Shown here: one piece after another, positions 54,411 through 62,982 of the stretch
Layout: each line of letters begins with the position of its first letter
How positions within the stretch are numbered: position 1 is the stretch's first letter
Translations under genes and position numbers: made by a program
DNA from: Hyphomicrobiales bacterium
GTDB lineage: Bacteria > Pseudomonadota > Alphaproteobacteria > Rhizobiales > Xanthobacteraceae
DNA length: 64,000 nt
Reading direction: 5' to 3'
NCBI GenBank assembly: GCA_003169835.1
Contig: PNAI01000036.1
Span: 1 to 64,000 of the forward strand
Notes under the pieces: generated by a model
Databases searched by the model: none
What the model was told of the DNA's origin: nothing
Seen by the model: only the letters and a program-made list of their open reading frames with translations

Positions 54411-55430
54411 ATGAACGCGCCACTGACCAAGGACTTCTGGCTTTCCTGCGGCCACCACCTGCTCGACCGCGACGTGGGCGGCGGCTTGCTCGTCACCGAC
54501 GAGTTTCTCAAAATCTATCTCGCACGACCTGAACTTGCCCTGCCGCCCGAGGCCTGCGCCGCCGAGCGCGCGCTCCACAAAAAACTGTTCGCCGATCCGC
54601 GCGCGCCCGTCGCCTCAGCCGAGATCGCGGCGGTCAAGGACGCCGATGCGCGTGAGAACTGGCAATTGATGATTGAGTTTCGCGATCATCTCATACGCCA
54701 CCGTACGCTCGAAGCGGCCTATGTCGATCTTGTTCGTCGCAACGTGAAAGTCCCTCACTTGTTCGTCAACCAACTCGTGCACGTGATCCTGCGCAATGTG
54801 CTCGATGGCTGCGAAGACCCTTACGAGTTGCGCGCGGCCGAATTGTTGTTTCGTCCGCAGCGCATGACAACGCACGAAGGCTCGCTGATCGCGGCCGACG
54901 AGGAGACGGTCGCGGGCACCAGCGGGACGCTCGTTTCGCCGCTCGTTTCCATGCTGGGCCTGCCGGTGGAGGCCGCGATTGACATTATGAATGACGATAA
55001 TGCCGAACATTATTTCGAGCACAGCGACCAGTTCCACATGGCCATCGATCTCACTGCCGGCCGGCGCGGGCTTTCCGCGCTCGGCGAGGTGCTCGCCCGC
55101 TGGATTTCACACCTTTTGGCGGTCGAAGCGGATATGGAGTCGCTTACCGAAATGCGCGATGTGAATTTGACATGGTACGTCGGTCTCGACTCCGAGGCGA
55201 CACGCATCGGCGATGCCTTATGGAATGGCGAAGACCTCGATGCGGCGACCAAAGCGCGCATTGTCGGCCTCTATCAGCTTAAATTTCGCGATCCACATAT
55301 CATGGTGGAAAATCACAAAGGTGAGCCGATCTATCTGATCATGGCGATGTCCGCGGATAATGTGCTGCGGCTCAAGCCGCAAAACCTCGTCACCGGGCTG
55401 CCGATAAAACATTTGGAGGCAGTGACGTGA
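54411..55430 (+). CDS. DUF6352 family protein
   Basis: 339 residues, mostly helical and soluble. It begins 'KDFWLSCGHHLLDRDVGGGL' and ends 'LVTGLPIKHLEAVT'. It belongs to the accessory set of the Mo/W formate dehydrogenase cluster; no catalytic role is established to my knowledge. Its stop overlaps the start of the DUF3305 gene by ATGA (here GTGA), so translation is coupled. Confidence 0.78.
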   Translation: MNAPLTKDFWLSCGHHLLDRDVGGGLLVTDEFLKIYLARPELALPPEACAAERALHKKLFADPRAPVASAEIAAVKDADARENWQLMIEFRDHLIRHRTLEAAYVDLVRRNVKVPHLFVNQLVHVILRNVLDGCEDPYELRAAELLFRPQRMTTHEGSLIAADEETVAGTSGTLVSPLVSMLGLPVEAAIDIMNDDNAEHYFEHSDQFHMAIDLTAGRRGLSALGEVLARWISHLLAVEADMESLTEMRDVNLTWYVGLDSEATRIGDALWNGEDLDAATKARIVGLYQLKFRDPHIMVENHKGEPIYLIMAMSADNVLRLKPQNLVTGLPIKHLEAVT

Positions 55431-55936
55431 GCGCGGCGCTCAAGAGCATCCTGGTCGGCGTTGTGGTTGAGCGCTACAAGGCAACGAGCACGTGGATCGA
55501 TTACATCTGGCGGCCGGTCGCAGTATTGCCTGGTGAACCGGACGCGAAACCGTGGACCATGCTGAGCGAGAACGAGGAGAAGACGACCTTCTATGCCGGC
55601 ACGGCGCTGATCGAACTGCACCGCACGGAAACCACGAACTATCGTGACAACCTCGCGACGGGTTCACCCGGCCTGTGGGTCGCGCTGCGCCTGACCGGCG
55701 GCGAGCCGCCGTACACGGTGTTCGCTGTGACGGCAGATCCTGCGGAAGGCGAGGCCTTCACCGAGGCGGGCACCGATCTCGTCGATCAGGTCGCTATGCC
55801 GGCGTCGATCTGCGAACAGGTCGCGGCATTCGTCGTCGAGCACCACGTTGAGCGCGAATTTATAAAACGTAAGCGCGACCGCGCCGATCCGGAGGCGCTT
55901 GCGCGCCGGAACGGCAAGCGCGAGGATTTAGAATGA
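55427..55936 (+). CDS. DUF3305 family protein
   Basis: 169 residues from a GTG start that overlaps the previous stop. 'VVVERYKATSTWIDYIWRPV' near residue 12 is the family hallmark. DUF3305 and DUF3306 are almost always paired next to formate dehydrogenase genes. Basic C-terminus ('EFIKRKRDR'). Probably a maturation factor; the mechanism is unknown. Confidence 0.85.
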   Translation: MSAALKSILVGVVVERYKATSTWIDYIWRPVAVLPGEPDAKPWTMLSENEEKTTFYAGTALIELHRTETTNYRDNLATGSPGLWVALRLTGGEPPYTVFAVTADPAEGEAFTEAGTDLVDQVAMPASICEQVAAFVVEHHVEREFIKRKRDRADPEALARRNGKREDLE

Positions 55937-56673
55937 GCGAGCCGGATAATTTTCTTTCGCGCTGGTCGCGCCGCAAGGCCGCGGGGGCTGAAAAGTATGT
56001 CGAGCCATCGATATCGCTGGACGCGGAAACGGATGTGGATGCAAGCGTAGAACAAAAGGAATCCGGCACTGCCGTCCCAGTGACGCAAAAACTCACGCCT
56101 CCATCCGAATTTGATCCCGCAACTTTGCCTTCAATTGAATCGATCGTGGCCGGCACTGACGTCAGCGCCTTTCTCAAGGCCGGCGTTCCGGCGGATTTGA
56201 CCCGTGCGGCGCTTCGCCGCGCCTGGGCCGCCGATCCCAACATTCGCGATTTCATCGGTCTTTCGGAGAATTCGTGGGACTTCACCGCACCCGGCGGGGT
56301 GCCGGGTTTCGGGCCGCTTTCAGCCGAAGAGGCAGGCCGTCTGATGGCGCAATACACGTCCACGGCAAAGGAAGTCGCCGGCAAGACGAATGAAGCGATC
56401 GAGCGGATCAGCCAAATCGACCAGCCGAAGGCGCCAACCCAAGCCGAGATATCACCAAGTGAGTTCAACAAACGGACGGACGAGCGCGCGGACGCGACCA
56501 AGCAAACGACAAGTCCCACGCAAGATCAGCTTGAGCAAAAATCCAGCGCTATCGATGACGCATCGAATTCATTGCAGCGCGGCAAAGAAAATATTGCAAC
56601 GCAACATAGTATTTCTGAGTCGAATGACTCGCGTCCCACTCGCCGTGCCCACGGTAGTGCTCTACCTGATTAG
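55933..56673 (+). CDS. DUF3306 family protein
   Basis: 246 residues. 'FLSRWSRRKAA' at the start and 'DVSAFLKAGVPADLTRAALR' followed by 'WAADPNIRDFIGLSENSWDF' identify DUF3306. The N-terminal motif and central helices are conserved, and the C-terminal third is low-complexity and hydrophilic. It overlaps the DUF3305 gene by ATGA. Confidence 0.85.
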   Translation: MSEPDNFLSRWSRRKAAGAEKYVEPSISLDAETDVDASVEQKESGTAVPVTQKLTPPSEFDPATLPSIESIVAGTDVSAFLKAGVPADLTRAALRRAWAADPNIRDFIGLSENSWDFTAPGGVPGFGPLSAEEAGRLMAQYTSTAKEVAGKTNEAIERISQIDQPKAPTQAEISPSEFNKRTDERADATKQTTSPTQDQLEQKSSAIDDASNSLQRGKENIATQHSISESNDSRPTRRAHGSALPD

Positions 56674-56783
56674 TTTTGCCTATGGATTCACACATCCATA
56701 GCCCTAAACTATTGACCCCAAGCCAAATTAAGAAGTAGCCTTTAAGCATTCTAAATTACGCGGCTGCCTATCTTTTTTGCAGC

Positions 56784-57572
56784 ATGCGAAGGGATGAGAT
56801 GCGCGATCAAGGTCTGCAAGAAGCGATCCGCGCTGTCGGCGGTGTGAGCGAGCTCGCGCGCCGCGTTGGAATTTCACAGCCGTCGGTGTCAAATTGGGAT
56901 CGCATCCCGGCCGAACGCGTTCTCTTTATCGAAACCGTCACCGGAATAAATCGTGCGATCTTACGGCCTGACCTGTTCTCTGCGGTGGCTGCCGGTGATG
57001 CCGACGAAATTGATGTCGCCCGCGCGCAAGAATATGCGCTGCTTGCAGCACTCCTTGCACGCGCGCCGGATGCCGGCCTGCTTGCTCGGCTATCCGAATT
57101 GCGCGGCAATGCGAGTCCGCTTGGTGTAGCGCATGCTGCGCTTGGAGAGGCGGCGAGCGCCGCAAACGTCGAGCGCGTCGAGCGCGAATTTTTCAATCTC
57201 TTCATCGGGCTTGGCCGTGGCGAACTTCTTCCCTACGGCTCGTACTATCTCACCGGATTCCTGCACGAGCGTCCGCTCGCACGGCTGCGCGGCGACCTGG
57301 CCGCGCTTGGCATCGAGCGCGCCGAGGGACAATGCGAGCCAGAGGATCACGCTGCGATCCTGTGCGAGATCATGTCGGGTCTTGCGTCGGGCCGGTTCGG
57401 CGCCAAGACCGGTGCCGACCAACAGCTGTTCGAAAAACATCTCGCGCCGTGGCTTGGGCGCTTCTTCGCCGATCTCGAACGTGCCGAGGCCTCCGACTTC
57501 TACCGGCGGGTCGGAACGCTTGGCCGTGAGTTCATGCAAATCGAGGCCGAGGCCTTCGCGCTGCCGTCTTGA
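56784..57572 (+). CDS. Helix-turn-helix domain fused to a TorD/DmsD-family chaperone
   Basis: 262 residues in two parts. Residues about 10-65 form a YdaS/Cro-type helix-turn-helix: 'GGVSELARRVGISQPSVSNW' followed by 'DRIPAERVLFIETVTGINRA'. Residues about 78-262 are a TorD chaperone domain with 'YYLTGFLHERPLARLRGDLA' and 'EPEDHAAILCEIMSGLASG'. TorD proteins bind the Tat signal of molybdoenzymes and hold them until cofactor insertion. The added DNA-binding domain suggests the protein could couple maturation to transcription of the cluster. It is 42 bases before the small Tat protein and the catalytic subunit. Confidence 0.88.
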   Translation: MRRDEMRDQGLQEAIRAVGGVSELARRVGISQPSVSNWDRIPAERVLFIETVTGINRAILRPDLFSAVAAGDADEIDVARAQEYALLAALLARAPDAGLLARLSELRGNASPLGVAHAALGEAASAANVERVEREFFNLFIGLGRGELLPYGSYYLTGFLHERPLARLRGDLAALGIERAEGQCEPEDHAAILCEIMSGLASGRFGAKTGADQQLFEKHLAPWLGRFFADLERAEASDFYRRVGTLGREFMQIEAEAFALPS

Positions 57573-57614
57573 GCGGGCGGCGCGTGGCCACGGAAACATA
57601 AGGAGGGAACGACA

Positions 57615-57821
57615 ATGAAAAAATCAGACAAGGCGGCTGTAGGCCGTCGTGCGTTCCTTCGCGCGCTCGGCGCCGGAGCAGGCGTTGCAGTGACAGCCGC
57701 AGCGCCGCTTGCAACCGCGGCCAAAGCCGACAGCGAGAACAACGATGAAAAGCGCAAGGCTCGCTACAAAGAATCCGATCACGTGAAGGCGTTCTATCGC
57801 GTCAACAAGTACCCGGCATAA
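57615..57821 (+). CDS. Small twin-arginine signal protein of the formate dehydrogenase region
   Basis: 68 residues: a Tat signal ('GRRAFLRALGAGAGVAVTAA') followed by about 30 charged residues ('RYKESDHVKAFYRVNKYPA'). It matches the small 'formate dehydrogenase region Tat target' family that always precedes the alpha subunit. It may be exported with the enzyme complex. A good AGGAGGG site lies upstream, and the next gene follows after 10 bases. Confidence 0.85.
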   Translation: MKKSDKAAVGRRAFLRALGAGAGVAVTAAAPLATAAKADSENNDEKRKARYKESDHVKAFYRVNKYPA

Positions 57822-57831
57822 GGAGGCGCCC

Positions 57832-60816
57832 GTGCTGATCAAAAGATCCGAACGTCAGGCACGCCACGGCACCCTTGCCGCCGCGTTTGCAAACCAGACC
57901 AGCGGTAATCTCGATCGCCGCACATTCCTGCGGCGCTCCGGCCTCGCGGCCGGCGGGCTCGCGGCAATAGGCGCGCTGCCGCTCACCAGTGTGCGCAAGG
58001 CAGAGGCGGCGGGCTCAAGCCCCGGCCCGGGCGCCACCATCCGCAAAAACATCTGCACGCATTGCTCGGTCGGCTGCACCGTCATCGCCGAAGTCGAAAA
58101 TGGCGTGTGGGTTGGCCAAGAACCGGCTTGGGATAGCCCGATTAACCGCGGTTCGCATTGCGCCAAGGGCGCGGCGACGCGCGAAGTGGTCCACGGCGAC
58201 CGCCGCTTGAAATATCCGATGAAGCTCGTGAACGGCCAATGGAACAAGATTTCCTGGGACACCGCCATCAACGAAATCGGCGACAAGCTGATGGAAATTC
58301 GCGCGAAGTCGGGGTCGGATTCGGTCTATTGGCTGGGCTCCGCCAAGTTCACGAATGAGGGGTCCTATCTCAATCGCAAGCTTGCTGCGTTCTGGGGAAC
58401 CAATAACTCCGACCATCAAGCGCGCATTTGCCATTCAACCACGGTTGCGGGCGTAGCCAATACCTGGGGCTACGGCGCGATGACCAACAGCTACACCGAC
58501 ATCCGCAATTCCAAGACGCTGTTTTTCCTGGGCGGCAACCCTGCCGAAGCGCATCCGGTGTCGTTGCAGCATCTGCTGGAAGGCAAGGAACTCAACCGCG
58601 CAAACTTCATCGTCGCCGACCCCCGCCTGACTCGCACGGCGGCGCACGCGACTGAATATATGCGCTTGCGTCCCGGCACCGATATCCCGGTGCTTTGGGG
58701 CATGCTGTGGCACATCTTCAAGAACGGCTGGGAGGACAAGGAATTCATCGCCCAGCGCGTTTACGGTATGGATGACATCCGCAAGGAAGTCGAGAAGTGG
58801 ACGCCCGAGGAAGTCGAGCGCGTGTCCGGCGTGCCCGGCGAGCAGCTCAAGCGCGTCGCCGAGATGTTCGCCAAAGACAAACCCTCGTGCCTGATCTGGG
58901 CGATGGGACAGACCCAGCACACGGTCGGCACCGCCAACGTGCGTGCGAGCTGCATACTTCTGCTTGCGACCGGAAACGTCGGCGGACCGGGCAAGGGCGC
59001 CAACATTTTCCGCGGCCACACCAACGTGCAGGGCGCAACCGATCTGGGCCTCGATATCGTGACGCTGCCGCTCTACTACGGTCTGGTCGAAGGCGCGTGG
59101 CGGCATTGGTCGCGCGTTTGGGAGGTCGACTATCAGTGGTTTGTCGATCGCTTCGACAAGACCACGGCGGTGGACGGCAAGGTCACTACGACCATGAACA
59201 CGCCCGGCATCCCGTCCACGCGCTGGTACGAGGCGGCGATTCCGACCAAGGATCCCAAGGATAATGTCAGCCAGAAAGACAATCTGAAGGCCATGTTCGT
59301 CATGGGTCACGGCGGCAATACCGTGGCGCGCATGCCGGAAGTGGTGAAGGGCATCGAGAAGCTCGACCTTCTGGTTGTCGCCGATCCGCATCCGACCACG
59401 TGGGCCGTGCTCTCCGAACGCAAAGACGGCACTTATTTGTTGCCGGTCGCGACCAGCTATGAGACCAGCGGTTCACGTACCGCGTCCAATCGCGCCATCC
59501 AGTGGGGCGAGCAGATCGTCAAACCGATCTTCGAGTCGAAAGACGACAACGAGATCATGTATCTGCTGGCCAAGAAACTCGGCTTCGCCGATCTGATGTT
59601 CAAGAACATCAAAGTCGAGAACAACGTGCCGGTGGTCGAGGACGTCCTGCGCGAGATCAATCGCGGCGGATGGTCGACCGGCTATTGCGGCCAGTCGCCG
59701 GAGCGGCTGAAGCTGCACATGGCGAACCAGAAAAGTTTCGACATGCGCACGCAGAAGGCGACGTCGGGGCCCGATGAAATTCGTGGCGATTATTACGGTC
59801 TGCCATGGCCGTGCTGGGGCACGCCAGAATTCAGGCATCCCGGCACGCCGCTGCTCTATAACACGAACCTCTCTATCAAGGAGGGTGGCGGCACGTTCCG
59901 CGCCCGCTTCGGCGTCGAGCGCGTCATCGATTCCAAGGTCATGGAGAACGGCCAAGAGGTGACCAAGCAGGTCCGGCACAATCTGTTGGCCGAAGGCTCC
60001 TATTCCAAGGACTCCGAACTCAAGGACGGCTATCCCGAGTTTACGTTGGGCGTGCTCAAGAAGCTCGGCTGGGACACGGACCTCACGCCGGCCGAACTGG
60101 CCGTGATCCAGAAGGTCAATCCGACCACGCCGGATGCTGTGTCCTGGTCGATCGACCTCTCCGGCGGCATTCAGCGTGTGGCGATTACCCACGGGTGCAT
60201 CCCCTATGGCAACGGCAAGGCGCGCGCCAATGCATTCGGTTTGCCTGACGCCATCCCGACGCATCGCGAGCCGATCTATACGTCGCGGCCCGAGCTCGTC
60301 GCCAAATATCCGACGCTGCCCAATGCGCGGCAGTTCCGCATGCCGAACGTCGGTTTTGACATGCAGAAAGCCGCGGTCGATCAGGGCCTCGCCAAGCAGT
60401 TCCCGCTCATCCTCTCCTCGGGCCGCTTGGTCGAATACGAAGGCGGCGGCGAGGAGACTCGATCCAACAAATGGCTCGCTGAGTTGCAGCAAGACATGTT
60501 CATCGAGATCAATCCGGACGATGCCGGCCCCCGCGGCGTCAAGGACGGCGCCTGGGTCTGGGTTACGGGTGCCGAGGGCGGCGCCAAGGCAAGGATGAAA
60601 GCGTTGGTCACCGAACGCGTCGGCAAGGGCGTGACCTGGTGTCCCTTCCACTTCGCGGGCTGGTACCAGGGCGTCGATCAGCGCGGCAAATATCCGAAGG
60701 GGGCCGATCCGGTTGTGCTCGGCGAGAGCGTGAACACGCTCACCACCTACGGCTACGACCCGGTGACGGGAATGCAGGAACCCAAAGCAACGCTTTGTCA
60801 GATCAAAGCGGCATAA
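57832..60816 (+). CDS. fdhA: Formate dehydrogenase alpha (catalytic) subunit, molybdopterin enzyme
   Basis: 994 residues from GTG 57832. The Tat signal 'DRRTFLRRSGLAAGG' is at 28-42. The [4Fe-4S] site is Cys75, Cys78, Cys82 and Cys110. The catalytic residue is Cys200 in 'RICHSTTVAGVAN', where selenoenzymes have Sec. The remainder is the bis-MGD domain. It oxidises formate to CO2 in the periplasm, passing electrons through beta and gamma to the quinone pool. The order alpha-beta-gamma and the small Tat protein define the FDH3-like class of alphaproteobacteria. The metal (Mo or W) cannot be read from the sequence. Confidence 0.95.
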   Translation: MLIKRSERQARHGTLAAAFANQTSGNLDRRTFLRRSGLAAGGLAAIGALPLTSVRKAEAAGSSPGPGATIRKNICTHCSVGCTVIAEVENGVWVGQEPAWDSPINRGSHCAKGAATREVVHGDRRLKYPMKLVNGQWNKISWDTAINEIGDKLMEIRAKSGSDSVYWLGSAKFTNEGSYLNRKLAAFWGTNNSDHQARICHSTTVAGVANTWGYGAMTNSYTDIRNSKTLFFLGGNPAEAHPVSLQHLLEGKELNRANFIVADPRLTRTAAHATEYMRLRPGTDIPVLWGMLWHIFKNGWEDKEFIAQRVYGMDDIRKEVEKWTPEEVERVSGVPGEQLKRVAEMFAKDKPSCLIWAMGQTQHTVGTANVRASCILLLATGNVGGPGKGANIFRGHTNVQGATDLGLDIVTLPLYYGLVEGAWRHWSRVWEVDYQWFVDRFDKTTAVDGKVTTTMNTPGIPSTRWYEAAIPTKDPKDNVSQKDNLKAMFVMGHGGNTVARMPEVVKGIEKLDLLVVADPHPTTWAVLSERKDGTYLLPVATSYETSGSRTASNRAIQWGEQIVKPIFESKDDNEIMYLLAKKLGFADLMFKNIKVENNVPVVEDVLREINRGGWSTGYCGQSPERLKLHMANQKSFDMRTQKATSGPDEIRGDYYGLPWPCWGTPEFRHPGTPLLYNTNLSIKEGGGTFRARFGVERVIDSKVMENGQEVTKQVRHNLLAEGSYSKDSELKDGYPEFTLGVLKKLGWDTDLTPAELAVIQKVNPTTPDAVSWSIDLSGGIQRVAITHGCIPYGNGKARANAFGLPDAIPTHREPIYTSRPELVAKYPTLPNARQFRMPNVGFDMQKAAVDQGLAKQFPLILSSGRLVEYEGGGEETRSNKWLAELQQDMFIEINPDDAGPRGVKDGAWVWVTGAEGGAKARMKALVTERVGKGVTWCPFHFAGWYQGVDQRGKYPKGADPVVLGESVNTLTTYGYDPVTGMQEPKATLCQIKAA

Positions 60817-60828
60817 GGAGCAACGACC

Positions 60829-61425
60829 ATGGCACGTATGAAATTTCTCTGCGACGCCGATCGTTGCATCGAGTGCAACGCTTGCGTCACCGCCTGCAAG
60901 AACGAGCACGAGGTGCCATGGGGCATCAATCGCCGCCGCGTCGTCACCATCAATGACGGCAAGCCGGGAGAGCGCTCGGTCTCGATGGCCTGCATGCACT
61001 GCACCGACGCGCCCTGCGCGGCCGTGTGTCCGGTGAATTGCTTCTACACCACCGCCGATGCAGTGGTGCTGCATTCCAAAGATCTGTGTATCGGCTGCGG
61101 CTATTGCTTCTACGCCTGCCCATTTGGCGCACCGCAATATCCGAAAGTCGGCAACTTCGGTTCGCGCGGCAAGATGGACAAGTGCACCTACTGCGCCGGC
61201 GGGCCGGAAGCCGACGGCAGCGTCGCCGAGTACGAAAAGTACGGTGCGAACCGGCTGGCCGAAGGCAAGCTGCCGCTGTGCGCCGAGATGTGCTCGACCA
61301 AGTCGCTGCTCGCTGGCGATGGGGACATCATTGCCAGCATCTACAAGGAGCGGGTGGTCAAGCGCGGCTACGGCTCCGGAGCATGGGGCTGGAAGACGGC
61401 TTACAAGGAATCCATCGCGTCTTAA
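60829..61425 (+). CDS. fdh3B: Formate dehydrogenase beta subunit (ferredoxin-like, four Fe-S clusters)
   Basis: 198 residues. 'CIECNACVTACK', 'CMHCTDAPCAAVCP', 'CIGCGYCFYACP' and 'CTYC...CAEMC' are the four cluster-binding motifs. It conducts electrons from the catalytic subunit to the membrane cytochrome. It lacks the C-terminal membrane anchor of E. coli FdnH/FdoH, so it is held to the membrane by the gamma subunit. It has no signal of its own and is probably exported with alpha through Tat. Confidence 0.95.
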   Translation: MARMKFLCDADRCIECNACVTACKNEHEVPWGINRRRVVTINDGKPGERSVSMACMHCTDAPCAAVCPVNCFYTTADAVVLHSKDLCIGCGYCFYACPFGAPQYPKVGNFGSRGKMDKCTYCAGGPEADGSVAEYEKYGANRLAEGKLPLCAEMCSTKSLLAGDGDIIASIYKERVVKRGYGSGAWGWKTAYKESIAS

Positions 61426-61483
61426 GCGTCAGCGGTCGGCGCGGCGGACGTGAAAAAATGGAACTTTTAGGGAGAGTATTGAC

Positions 61484-62488
61484 ATGACGGGCATTCTCGC
61501 ACGGGCTCGCTTCATTATTGGCGCGTTGCTGTTATTATTCGTCGTCGCGATCGTGGCGCCGGTTTCGGCCCAGCAGCCGACCAGGGTCAATCCAACCGAA
61601 AGTTCGGTCAAGGAAGACCAGCTATTGCAGCAGATGCAGATCATCAACGGCCGCGGCTCGTTGCCGGATGCAAAGTCCTACAATCTTGAACAGCCGGCCG
61701 GACGCGATTGGCGCGCCTTCCAGGACGTGACTCTGCCCTGGATCGGCGCCATCGCCATTCTCGGTATGCTGGCGCTGCTCGTGGTGTTCTATCTCATCCG
61801 CGGCATGGTGAAGATCGAGAACGGCCGCTCCGGCCGCCTCGTCGTCCGCTTCAACACCTTTGAGCGCTTCACACACTGGATGACTGCGACCTGCTTCATC
61901 ACTCTCGCGATCTCCGGCCTCAACATCGCGTTCGGCAAGTCCCTATTGTTGCCCTTGCTGGGGGCGGAAGCATTCAGCGGCTGGTCGCAATGGGCGAAAT
62001 ACGCGCACAATTACCTGAGCTTCCCTTTCACCATCGGCGTCGTGGTCATTTTGCTGATCTGGGTTGCGAACAACATTCCGAACCAGATCGACATTGAATG
62101 GCTCAAGCGCGGCGGCGGCATCGCCGGCCACGACCACCCGCCCGCTGAGAAATTTAATGGGGGCCAGAAGGGGATCTACTGGATTGTCGTCATCGGCGGT
62201 ACGACGTCCGCGATCACCGGCTATCTGCTGATGTTCCCGTTCTATGGGACCGGCATCGCCGGCATGCAAACGGCTCAGATGATCCATGGTGTCGTGGCGA
62301 TGCTGTTCGTCGCAGCCATGCTCGCACACATCTATATCGGCACGATCGGCATGGAAGGCGCGTTCGAGGCTATGTCCGAAGGGACGGTCGACGAGAATTG
62401 GGCCAAGCAGCACCACAGTCTTTGGCTCGACGAGGTGAAGAACAAGGCGCCTTCAGGGGCGACACCGCGCGCGACGCCAGCCGAGTAA
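61484..62488 (+). CDS. Formate dehydrogenase gamma subunit (cytochrome b)
   Basis: 334 residues. An N-terminal signal peptide (to about 'VSAQQ') and a periplasmic stretch of about 60 residues precede five hydrophobic segments. Heme-ligand candidates are the His in 'RFTHWMTAT', 'KYAHNYLSF', 'QMIHGVVAML' and 'LAHIYIG'. It anchors the complex and reduces quinone. The extended periplasmic region before the first core helix is longer than in E. coli FdnI. Last gene of the operon; an intrinsic terminator follows. Confidence 0.92.
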   Translation: MTGILARARFIIGALLLLFVVAIVAPVSAQQPTRVNPTESSVKEDQLLQQMQIINGRGSLPDAKSYNLEQPAGRDWRAFQDVTLPWIGAIAILGMLALLVVFYLIRGMVKIENGRSGRLVVRFNTFERFTHWMTATCFITLAISGLNIAFGKSLLLPLLGAEAFSGWSQWAKYAHNYLSFPFTIGVVVILLIWVANNIPNQIDIEWLKRGGGIAGHDHPPAEKFNGGQKGIYWIVVIGGTTSAITGYLLMFPFYGTGIAGMQTAQMIHGVVAMLFVAAMLAHIYIGTIGMEGAFEAMSEGTVDENWAKQHHSLWLDEVKNKAPSGATPRATPAE

Positions 62489-62509
62489 GCCGTCATTCCA
62501 TCGGATAAC

Positions 62510-62540
62510 AAAACGCCCGGCAGTGATGCCGGGCGTTTTT
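62510..62540 (+). terminator. Intrinsic terminator after the formate dehydrogenase operon
   Basis: An 11-base GC-rich stem (ACGCCCGGCA / TGCCGGGCGT, loop GTGA) is followed by TTTTT. It begins about 20 bases after the gamma stop codon. Confidence 0.92.
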
Positions 62541-62578
62541 CTGTTGGCGCTTAATGCGCGCGTGACCGTAGCCGAAAA

Positions 62579-62707
62579 TCAGGTGCCCAGCCGCACACCG
62601 CTGGTCGTGAACGCCTTGTCGACCGGCTCTTGAATGCTGTTGAGCAATACACTGCCGACAATGGCAAGGACGACGGCTGCAACACAGGCGATCAAAAAAG
62701 TTTTCAT
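62579..62707 (-). CDS. Small conserved membrane protein
   Basis: 42 residues: one hydrophobic helix ('FLIACVAAVVLAIVGSVLLN') followed by 'SIQEPVDKAFTTSGVRLGT'. ATG 62707 follows GAGGAG. Comparable short proteins with the same C-terminal 'AFTTSGVRL' ending occur in Bradyrhizobium-like genomes, as I recall, with unknown function. It lies in the gap between the formate dehydrogenase and nas loci on the opposite strand. Confidence 0.7.
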   Translation of the reverse strand: MKTFLIACVAAVVLAIVGSVLLNSIQEPVDKAFTTSGVRLGT

Positions 62708-62899
62708 AACGGGTGCTCCTCTCCCAACTTCATAGCGCCGGATTATAGCAAATATGGAACCGCGGCCAGCCCGGTCTGCGTGATCATTACGCATTTGCAC
62801 AATGCGGTGGCAAGTATTAGCTGCTTGTCCGATCTCAGGTCACTCAAAAAAATATAGATATAGCAGCAGCTTAGCGAAGATCCTCATATGAATGGCGGG

Positions 62900-62915
62900 T
62901 GGCACGGTCTTTGCT
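62900..62915 (+). promoter_or_regulatory. Sigma-54 (RpoN) -24/-12 promoter of nasT
   Basis: TGGCACG-GTCT-TTGCT matches the consensus at every conserved position, with GG and GC ten bases apart. Transcription would start near 62926, about 57 bases before the chosen ATG. A NtrC-like site (TGCAC, five bases, GGTGG) lies at 62796-62810, at a typical enhancer distance. It rules out translation starting at 62899. Confidence 0.85.
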
Positions 62916-62982
62916 GCATGTGCGAAGAGCGCACGGTGACGTGCGAACGCCATTTGTCCACCCGATTGGCATCGGAAATCGG

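Noticed and set aside
58428..58436. Possible selenocysteine at the formate dehydrogenase active site
   Set aside because: The codon at the active-site position encodes Cys (TGC) in a continuous frame, and no in-frame TGA or SECIS-like hairpin is needed.
59473..61137. Long open frame (554 codons) on the minus strand
   Set aside because: It is antisense to the formate dehydrogenase alpha and beta genes and shows no family resemblance.
62899..62982. Longer N-terminus for NasT
   Set aside because: The ATG at 62899 falls inside the sigma-54 promoter element and upstream of the predicted transcription start.
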